Positions 55,761 through 64,000 of a stretch of 64,000 nt of DNA are shown piece by piece (the stretch's first letter is position 1; each line of letters starts with the position of its first letter). The position numbers and the translations under genes are program-made. The DNA comes from an uncultured Rhodospirillaceae bacterium (GTDB lineage Bacteria > Pseudomonadota > Alphaproteobacteria > Rhodospirillales > Casp-alpha2): the NCBI GenBank assembly GCA_913030825.1, contig CAJWCU010000001.1:248001-312000 (forward strand), written 5' to 3'. The notes below the pieces were generated by a model. The model worked only from the letters and a program-made list of their open reading frames with translations. It was not told the origin of the DNA and did no database searches.

Positions 55761-56501
55761 ATGAACAAGAATTCCAATAACAGACGGTCGCGCGGTCGCG
55801 GCGGCAATAAGCGCCACGGCAACGTTCGGAACCAAACCTTCGAAAGCAACGGACCCGGCGTAAAGGTCCGTGGATCGGCTCAGCAGGTGCTCGATAAGTA
55901 TCTGGCGCTGGCCCGTGATGCATCGTCCTCGGGCGACCGGATCATGGCCGAGAGCTATTTCCAGTTCGCGGAACATTACTTTCGTCTGCTCAACACCGAC
56001 GAGCAGCGTAATGCCGACCGCAACGGCGCCAACCGGGGCCGCGGCAACGACCGCGACCGCGCGAACACGCCGGGCAGTGCCGAAGGCGGCCCCGACGATC
56101 AGATGAGTGGCGGCGGCTATGATAACGACGAAGAGTCGGATGGCGACGATTCTTCCGGCGACAATGGCGCCGAGGTGATCCGTACCGACCGGCCGCAGGC
56201 GCAGAACGACGGCGCCGATGGCGATAATGGCGATAATGCTGACGATGCCGGCGACAAAAGGGGCGATCGGGGGAATTCCCGGAACGCTTCTTCGGGTGGC
56301 GAAGCGAAAGGCCGCGGCCGCAGCCGGAACGCCCGGAACAGCGGCGGCGACAACGGCGACGCTGAACAGGCACCGCCATCACGTCCCCGAGGCCGCCGCA
56401 AGAAACCGGCGGCAGAGGGAGAAGGCGGCGCGGACGCTCAGCCGGATCTTCTCTCGGAACCCAAGGCGGACACTCCGGTGGAGAACGACGCCGCCGATTG
56501 A
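55761..56501 (+). CDS. DUF4167 domain protein, disordered and RNA-binding-like
   Basis: A 246-residue protein. The N-terminal 85 residues are DUF4167: an Arg/Gly/Asn-rich start (NNRRSRGRGGNKRHGN), then KVRGSAQQVLDKYLALARDASSSGD and AESYFQFAEHYFRL. The rest is low-complexity with alternating RG/RD and Asp/Gly/Asn tracts and a basic GRRKKP near the end. Composition suggests nucleic-acid binding or condensate-like behaviour, but no function is established. AAGGA precedes the ATG closely. It follows a candidate structured leader. Confidence 0.93.
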   Translation: MNKNSNNRRSRGRGGNKRHGNVRNQTFESNGPGVKVRGSAQQVLDKYLALARDASSSGDRIMAESYFQFAEHYFRLLNTDEQRNADRNGANRGRGNDRDRANTPGSAEGGPDDQMSGGGYDNDEESDGDDSSGDNGAEVIRTDRPQAQNDGADGDNGDNADDAGDKRGDRGNSRNASSGGEAKGRGRSRNARNSGGDNGDAEQAPPSRPRGRRKKPAAEGEGGADAQPDLLSEPKADTPVENDAAD

Positions 56502-56554
56502 CTGCCCGAATTCCTCAAGCGCGACACCTGATCCTTACCGCGCCGTCTTAAAGA

Positions 56555-57319
56555 TCAACGAGACGAGAGGAACTCCCCAAGGGCAGCCGATCCGGCCTTG
56601 GTCATCCGCACGAACACGCCCATGTCGATATGGCCGAACCCGGCCTGCAGGAACTTGACGATGTTCAGGTCGCGTTCCGCCGTCTCGGGATTGACGTTGA
56701 TCGCCGCGCATCGATCGATGCGTTCGGTCACCTCGGCTTCCGCATTGCCGATGGCGACGGTCTTTCCGATCCATTCGAATTCCGACCACGGCTCGATCCC
56801 GTCGATATAGATGTTGGCGCGGAACCGCCGGTGATCGACCGGTTGTTTGACGACCCGTTCCAAATCACGGATCGACGCCAGATTGATGACCGAGACGACC
56901 GGGTCCGGCTGATCGGTCAGATGGTTGCCCGGATTGGCCTCGACCAGGCGCGGGCGGCCATTGGCCTCGGCCTTCATGTAGGCGGTGAAGAATTCCTCGA
57001 TCATGGTGCGCCCGATGCGATCGGTGATCTTACCGCGCGCGACCTGGCGGCCCTGGCGCTTGATCGTGAGAACGCCGGTCGCGTCGTCGAATTCGGTTTC
57101 CAGGGTCGCCAGCTTTTCGTTCTTCACCAGGGCCAGAAAATTCCTCTTGGGCATCCATTCCAGGTGATGGCCGCCGGTGACCGGGGTCGAGCCGAGCGCG
57201 ACGGCGAAGCGGCGGTCGCCGGGCAGGTAATCGCCCGCCGCGAGGTCGACCGCGTCCATCGCTTGGGGCGACAGGCCTTTGACCGGGTAGCGGTAAATAT
57301 GTTTGATCTCGGCATTCAT
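56555..57319 (-). CDS. MOSC domain-containing protein
   Basis: A 254-residue protein with an N-terminal MOSC_N beta-barrel (IKHIYRYPVKGLSPQAMD, YLPGDRRFAVALG) and a C-terminal MOSC domain (RRFRANIYIDG, ERIDRCAAINVNPETAERD). MOSC proteins bind or transfer sulfur to molybdenum cofactors, and C in DRCAAINVNP is the conserved cysteine. It resembles YcbX-like or mARC-like molybdoenzymes. It converges on the DUF4167 gene. Confidence 0.9.
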   Translation of the reverse strand: MNAEIKHIYRYPVKGLSPQAMDAVDLAAGDYLPGDRRFAVALGSTPVTGGHHLEWMPKRNFLALVKNEKLATLETEFDDATGVLTIKRQGRQVARGKITDRIGRTMIEEFFTAYMKAEANGRPRLVEANPGNHLTDQPDPVVSVINLASIRDLERVVKQPVDHRRFRANIYIDGIEPWSEFEWIGKTVAIGNAEAEVTERIDRCAAINVNPETAERDLNIVKFLQAGFGHIDMGVFVRMTKAGSAALGEFLSSR

Positions 57320-57381
57320 GGGAGGCCGAGGCTCGGCTTTTCAGGACGATCTGTCAACGATGGGGTTGAGACCCACCGGGG

Positions 57382-58071
57382 TCAGCGGTCGCGCGTTTCG
57401 GCCTGGTCGTCATAGGCATCGACCTGAAGATCGATGTCGGTCACGCCGTCGGCGTTGTGGTCGGTGATCGTGACGACGGCGACAAGGCGCACACCGTTCA
57501 CCGGCCACCAGGTCAGGGAACAGACGCGGCCCGGCTGTTCGACCCGGTCATTGCATTCCGATTCCGTTTCCTCGCCCCAGATCGCCCGCAGGTGGCCGAG
57601 CATCTCGGCTTCGGTCCGTTGTTCCAGGCTGCGGTGATAGCTGATGCGGAACGCCGGGGCGTCGTGTTGATGCGTCCGGAAGAAGGCGTTGAAGCGGTCC
57701 GGCAGGACGTTGTAGACGATCATCACGCCATCATCGACGGCGAGGATCTTGTTGAATCCGGTCGTCGCGCCCAACGCGTTGTCATAACTCATGCCGATGG
57801 AGAAAGGGCCCAGGAGGAAATCCGGCTCTGCGTCTGCGGCCTGCATTTTTTTGACCTGTCCGGCGATGCTGGCGCCGGCCATCATCGGATCCTTGATCTT
57901 GTCTTCGGACATGCGGGCGAGAACTTCCGCCAAGGGGCGGCGGTCGACCGGGTCGGCCTGTTCCTTGGGCTTGGGCGGTGTCGGGTCCGCGATATAGGCG
58001 AGCAGCCCGAAGGTTACCGCCAGCATGACGAACACGAGGAGCAGGGTCCGGATGGGGGATTTGCGTTTCAT
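57382..58071 (-). CDS. Hypothetical membrane-anchored protein
   Basis: A 229-residue protein with an N-terminal membrane anchor (RTLLLVFVMLAVTFGLLAYIA, about 8-28), so the rest is probably periplasmic. A Pro/Lys-rich linker leads to a globular part with two cysteines (ESECNDRV and RVCSLTWW) and a C-terminal ITDHNADGVTDIDLQVD resembling a calcium-type loop. I do not recognise the family. The ATG at 58071 is preferred to a TTG at 58101. It lies 62 bases upstream of the MOSC gene. Confidence 0.7.
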   Translation of the reverse strand: MKRKSPIRTLLLVFVMLAVTFGLLAYIADPTPPKPKEQADPVDRRPLAEVLARMSEDKIKDPMMAGASIAGQVKKMQAADAEPDFLLGPFSIGMSYDNALGATTGFNKILAVDDGVMIVYNVLPDRFNAFFRTHQHDAPAFRISYHRSLEQRTEAEMLGHLRAIWGEETESECNDRVEQPGRVCSLTWWPVNGVRLVAVVTITDHNADGVTDIDLQVDAYDDQAETRDR

Positions 58072-58204
58072 GCGTGCCGCTGAATTTCCTGACGGTTTCA
58101 ATTGATTGCCGCCGAACGGACGGCGCCCCGGTTAGATAGGCTGCCAAGGCGCCCGAGTCCAAATACTTATTTTCTCCGGGCGATTGCGGCGGGGCTGCAA
58201 TAAC

Positions 58205-58227
58205 CCTATTTCAATTCTGGAAATAGG
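58205..58227. promoter_or_regulatory. 8-bp inverted repeat upstream of clpB
   Basis: CCTATTTC (58205-58212), a 7-base spacer and GAAATAGG (58220-58227): a perfect dyad 129-151 bases before the clpB ATG, in the gap divergent from the hypothetical membrane gene. No clear RpoH or CIRCE element is visible. It could be an operator or a stem-loop. Confidence 0.35.
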
Positions 58228-58355
58228 CGCACTGTTTCCGATCACATGCCGGCGCGGGCAATGGTGCCCGGTCGGGTCTATACTAACCCTTGAGAGGGGC
58301 GCCTTGTTCGCCGATTATCGGGAACCGGTCGCTCTGTCGCCAAAGTGAGGGACAG

Positions 58356-60950
<2,595 letters not shown>

Positions 60951-60962
60951 CCAAACGATGAC

Positions 60963-61022
60963 CCTGTCCCGGCATCACTCGCGGCGATCGCGGCGGAGCC
61001 GGGACAGGTGTTTGTTTCTGTC
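60963..61022 (+). terminator. Terminator after clpB
   Basis: An 11-bp perfect stem (60963-60973, CCTGTCCCGGC, with 60998-61008) with a 24-base loop is followed by a T-rich run (TGTTTGTTTCTGTCT). It begins 12 bases after the clpB stop. Confidence 0.8.
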
Positions 61023-61140
61023 TCCCTGCTGACGGAAAGTCGGGTTTCGGCGCACAAAAAACCTTGTGACGCCCGTCACTGTATCGATTTCGAAACAAAA
61101 ATAGTCTGATTTCGAGTGCAATTCTCGAAAGGGCGCCGCC

Positions 61141-61983
61141 ATGGGCGACGTGAGCCTAAGCAAAGGGGTACGGGCAAACCTGCTGCAGCTTCAGCGCAGC
61201 GAGGCTTTGCGCAATCAGGTGACTGAACGCTTGGCCACGGGTCGGCGGGTCAACCGCGTCGCCGACGATCCCCAGGATTTTTATGCCGCCCGTGCCGCGG
61301 CCAATCGGGTCGGCGACCTGTTCGATATCAAGTCCGGCATTAGTCAGGCTCTGTCCTCTGCCGAGACGGCCCAGGTCGGGCTCGACGCGGTCGGCGACCT
61401 CACGCGTCAGCTTCAGGGCATCGCGACGGCGGCCCGCGGCGGCACAGCCGAACAGCGCCAGGCCGCCGCCGAACAGTTCGACCAGATCCGGGCGCAGATC
61501 GACAGCCTTGCCGCCGATGCGTCTTATGGCGGAAATGCCCTGATCAACGATCCGGTGGACAGCCAATCGGTGCCCGTCGGCGATGTATCGGATGCCGAGA
61601 TCGTTTTGGGTGATACGGCATCCTCGGCCGGGGCCTTGGGCATCGGATCGGCCGCGGGCGATTACAACGGTTTCGCCTCGGATGCGGATATCGACGCCGC
61701 ATTGAACGATCTTGCGGGCGCAACGGCCCAGGTCCGCTCGTCGGGTGGGCGGTTCGGGTCGGACATCGCGGCCCTGAACACCCGCGAAACCTTTACCGAC
61801 AATCTGTCTCAAACATTGCAGGCGGCGGAAACCAAGTTGGCAGGCGCCGACCTGAATGAAGAGGCCGCGCGCCGGGTCGCTTTGGAGTTGCAGGACCGCT
61901 TCGCCATGGCCGGTACGCGGTTCGCCGTCCGCACGGAAAGCCTGGTTGCCAATCTTCTCGGCTCGGGCGGGGGTGGACGATGA
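61141..61983 (+). CDS. Flagellin
   Basis: A 280-residue short flagellin. The N-terminal helix region reads LLQLQRSEALRNQVTERLATGRRVNRVADDPQDFYAARA, with a C-terminal partner ALNTRETFTDNLSQTLQAAETKLAGADLNEEAARRVALELQ, the two ends that build the filament core. The short, variable middle is poor in Cys and aromatic residues. Bacterial flagellins of this size lack the D2/D3 outer domains. The next gene, flaF, overlaps its stop by 4 bases. No hook, motor or chaperone gene is nearby. Confidence 0.9.
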   Translation: MGDVSLSKGVRANLLQLQRSEALRNQVTERLATGRRVNRVADDPQDFYAARAAANRVGDLFDIKSGISQALSSAETAQVGLDAVGDLTRQLQGIATAARGGTAEQRQAAAEQFDQIRAQIDSLAADASYGGNALINDPVDSQSVPVGDVSDAEIVLGDTASSAGALGIGSAAGDYNGFASDADIDAALNDLAGATAQVRSSGGRFGSDIAALNTRETFTDNLSQTLQAAETKLAGADLNEEAARRVALELQDRFAMAGTRFAVRTESLVANLLGSGGGGR

Positions 61984-62360
61984 GCGCGCTGCGCGACCAT
62001 GGCCGGGCGGCGTCGGCCTATGGCCGGACGCAACACGCTTCGATCCGCGGCCGTGCCGCCGAGGCCGAAGCCTTCGCCATGGCGGCGGCCTATCTGCGCG
62101 ATGCGCGGACCCGGCCCGCCGACCGCGTGTTGCTGGCCCGGGCCCTCGGATTCAATCAGAAGCTCTGGACGATCATTCAGGCGGAGATTTCCGATACGGG
62201 CCATCCGGCCCCTGAAGACGTGCGCGGCGACATGATGTCGCTGGCCCGGTTCATGGATCAGGCGACCGCCGATGCCTTGGCCGCCCAGGCGCCGCGTCTG
62301 GACACCATGATTGCGATCAACTCCAGCCTGGCCGCCGGGATGTTCGGGCGGCCGTCGTAA
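61980..62360 (+). CDS. flaF: Flagellar biosynthesis regulator FlaF
   Basis: A 126-residue FlaF. The pattern AAAYLRDARTRPADRVLLARALGFNQKLWTIIQAEI with DTGHPAPEDVRGDMMSLARF near 75-95 is typical. In alphaproteobacteria FlaF supports flagellin translation or secretion, usually with FlbT; no flbT is seen here. The ATG overlaps the flagellin stop (ATGA), so translation is coupled to flagellin. Confidence 0.93.
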   Translation: MSALRDHGRAASAYGRTQHASIRGRAAEAEAFAMAAAYLRDARTRPADRVLLARALGFNQKLWTIIQAEISDTGHPAPEDVRGDMMSLARFMDQATADALAAQAPRLDTMIAINSSLAAGMFGRPS

Positions 62361-62384
62361 TCGCCGGGTTGCCCTGCCTTTCGG

Positions 62385-62696
62385 TTAGACGCGGTCGGCC
62401 AGGGAATAGTCCCGCTCTACCTTGGCGACGCGAATTCTGAAATCCTTGAATATCCCGGCCTTGCCCTTTTCTTGGGCGGCGGCGTGGCCCAGATGGCCGC
62501 GCCATTGGGCGATGGCGTCTTCGTCGCGCCAGAACGACAGCGAGACATAGCGGGTTTCGTCGGCCATGCTCTGGAACCGCTCAATGGAAATGAACCCGTC
62601 GATGTTCTGCAGTTCGGGGCGAAGCTCGGCGGCCAGGTCGAAATATTCGTCGGCCCGCGCCGGGTCTGGGGTGACTTCGAAAATCACGGCGTACAT
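62385..62696 (-). CDS. ABM-domain (antibiotic biosynthesis monooxygenase) family protein
   Basis: A 103-residue ferredoxin-like dimeric alpha+beta barrel protein: MYAVIFEVTPDPARADEYFDLAAEL, then GFISIERFQS and YVSLSFWRDEDAIAQWRGHLGHAAAQEKG, a good ABM match. Members oxidise aromatic compounds or degrade heme; many have unknown roles. The ATG at 62696 is chosen because the upstream extension lacks homology. It lies 35 bases downstream of the alpha/beta hydrolase on the same strand. Confidence 0.85.
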   Translation of the reverse strand: MYAVIFEVTPDPARADEYFDLAAELRPELQNIDGFISIERFQSMADETRYVSLSFWRDEDAIAQWRGHLGHAAAQEKGKAGIFKDFRIRVAKVERDYSLADRV

Positions 62697-62731
62697 GGCG
62701 GCTCTCCTTTCTGTCCCCGGCGATCCGATAC

Positions 62732-63517
62732 TCAGATGCCCAGGAACCGGGTGACGTGGTTCAAAAACAGTTCCGGCGCTTCGGCATGGGCCCAATGGCC
62801 GATACCCGGCATGACTTCGATATGGGCGGCGGGGAACAGGCGCTTGATCTCGCCGTGGTGATGGGGGGCGATGTAGTCGGACGCCCCCCCCGCCAGGAAC
62901 AGGGTCGGCCCGACGTAGCTGTGGCCATGGGGCATCTCGGGCCAGTCCAGCAGGTCTTCCATGGCCCCGGCCAGGGCCGAGAGATTGACCCGCCAGGAAA
63001 ACCCGTTATTGCCGCTTTCCAGGTTCTGCAAGAGGAAGGCGCGGATTCCCGGGTTGGCTTCCGTGGGGGCGAGCAGGGCATCGGCCTCCTTGCGCGACGT
63101 GACTTGGGAAAGGTCCATGGCGTTCAACGCCTCGACATAATGAATGAAGGTCCCGGGCGAAGGGGCGGGGGCGATATCGACGACGGCCAGTTTGCCGACC
63201 AGTTCGGGATGGGCGAGGGCCAATGCCATCGCCGCCTTGCCGCCCATGGAATGGCCGATTACGTCGGCCTTGCCCAGGCCGTGGTCATGGATGAATCGGG
63301 CGACGTCGCCGGCCAGCGCCGGATAGGTCATTTCGTCGTCCCAGGGGCTTTCGCCGTGATTGCGCAGGTCCAGACAGATCACCCGGCGATGGGCGCTTAG
63401 ATGCTTGGCGATCGCACCCCAGTTGCGTTTCGACCCGAACAGGCCGTGCAGGATCAACAACGGCGCACCGGCGCCAGCGTCCGTGTGGGAAAGGGAAACA
63501 GGTTTGGGGTCGGTCAT
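62732..63517 (-). CDS. Alpha/beta hydrolase, YbfF-like esterase
   Basis: A 261-residue alpha/beta hydrolase. The oxyanion region is LLILHGLFGSKRNW, the nucleophile elbow is IGHSMGGKAAM with S90, and the catalytic H241 lies in GIGHWAHAE. DLRNHGESPWDDEM follows the ABHD11/YbfF pattern, a family of acyl-CoA or ester hydrolases. The substrate is unknown. Confidence 0.9.
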   Translation of the reverse strand: MTDPKPVSLSHTDAGAGAPLLILHGLFGSKRNWGAIAKHLSAHRRVICLDLRNHGESPWDDEMTYPALAGDVARFIHDHGLGKADVIGHSMGGKAAMALALAHPELVGKLAVVDIAPAPSPGTFIHYVEALNAMDLSQVTSRKEADALLAPTEANPGIRAFLLQNLESGNNGFSWRVNLSALAGAMEDLLDWPEMPHGHSYVGPTLFLAGGASDYIAPHHHGEIKRLFPAAHIEVMPGIGHWAHAEAPELFLNHVTRFLGI

Positions 63518-63563
63518 CGGAGCGCTGCCTTCCGTGCGGGGCGGCGTCCCGATGCCAAGGGGA

Positions 63564-64000
63564 TCAGCGGGCGTCCGCCATTTCGTCGCGGGTCGTGGTC
63601 TTCTGGTTATCGTCCCGGCGGGCGAACTGCAAGTCTATCTGGGACTTGGCGGCCATGAAGCGGTCGAGTTCCTTGCCCTTGAGATTGCGGCCCGACGGCA
63701 TGCGCACGCGCAGCGGGTTGACCTGGCCGCCGTCGACCATGATCTCGTAGTGCAGGTGCGGTCCGGTCGACCGGCCCGTGGTGCCGACATAGCCGATGAC
63801 CTGGCCCTGACGGACGCGCTTGCCCTTGCCCATGCCCCGGGCAAAGCCCTTCATATGGGCATAGGCCGTGGAATAGCGGCCGTTGTGGCGGATCGCGATG
63901 TAGTTGCCGTAGCCGCCTTTGCGTCCGGCGTAGGAAATGACACCGTCGCCGGCGGCGTAGATCGGCGTGCCGCGCGGGGCCGCGAAATCGACGCCCCGGT
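63564..64000 (-). CDS. M23 family metallopeptidase, N-terminal part outside the window
   Basis: About 145 C-terminal residues, running off the right edge. The LytM/M23 domain is clear: GVDFAAPRGTPIYAAGDGVI, GNYIAIRHNGRYSTAYAHM and the zinc motif GPHLHYEI (HxH). These are peptidoglycan endopeptidases or division activators of the envelope. A basic, hydrophilic tail of about 50 residues follows the domain. The start and any membrane anchor are outside the window. Confidence 0.92.
   Translation of the reverse strand, partial: RGVDFAAPRGTPIYAAGDGVISYAGRKGGYGNYIAIRHNGRYSTAYAHMKGFARGMGKGKRVRQGQVIGYVGTTGRSTGPHLHYEIMVDGGQVNPLRVRMPSGRNLKGKELDRFMAAKSQIDLQFARRDDNQKTTTRDEMADAR

Overview
The window reads as chromosomal DNA of a GC-rich alphaproteobacterium, probably Rhodospirillales-like. 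The order placement is inference. Supporting marker families are a DUF1476 F1-ATPase zeta inhibitor, FlaF, DUF4167, DUF1178, an NDUFAF5-like methyltransferase and the lysC-ptsP order. I recognise no rRNA, tRNA, CRISPR array, insertion sequence or prophage. Almost all the DNA is coding, and both edges cut through genes: a SnoaL-like protein at the left and an M23 peptidase at the right.

Layout. 1-3.8 kb: SnoaL-like fragment, the ahpC-ahpF peroxide system, monothiol glutaredoxin grxD and a BolA protein. 3.9-17.1 kb: purine biosynthesis on the minus strand (purB, purC-purS-purQ, purL). Non-purine genes lie among them: rhomboid protease, TrkH, a DUF2269 protein and an NRDE protein, all minus strand, plus a plus-strand TauD/TfdA-MmgE/PrpD pair, a PilZ gene and the DUF1476 gene. 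17-26 kb: ceramidase-like Ntn hydrolase, flavin reductase and MFS transporter, a class III nucleotide cyclase, a DUF2062 protein, a cyclic-nucleotide-type K+ channel, radC, map and sfsA. 26-36 kb: O-methyltransferase, a PAS histidine kinase, NDUFAF5-like methyltransferase, comF, grxC, a nitrilase-family amidase, a second cyclase with a periplasmic sensor region, and an OmpA-type porin. 36-43 kb: a second TauD/TfdA dioxygenase divergent from a LysR regulator, small zinc-binding and methyltransferase genes, a beta-hydroxyacid dehydrogenase and a second histidine kinase. 43-61 kb: core genes ubiG, lysC, ptsP, rodZ-like, ispG, hisS, hemA, prfA, prmC, a DUF4167 gene, a MOSC gene and clpB. 61-64 kb: an isolated flagellin-flaF pair, an ABM monooxygenase, an alpha/beta hydrolase and the M23 fragment.

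How the genes work together. The ahp genes, grxD and bolA concern peroxide defence and thiol/Fe-S homeostasis. PurB, C, S, Q and L cover much of the IMP/AMP route. Class III cyclases and a CNBD channel suggest cyclic-nucleotide signalling to membrane potential or K+. HemA-prfA-prmC are coupled by 4-base overlaps, and RF1 is the substrate of PrmC.

No large unmistakably new system is visible. The best leads are the cyclase/channel neighbourhood with an FNR-like box, a multi-hairpin leader ahead of the DUF4167 gene, a palindromic operator on the -10 of the TauD-MmgE operon, the twin inverted repeats between the second dioxygenase and its LysR gene, and the orphan flagellin-flaF pair. All functions are inferred by reading the sequence; no database search was run.
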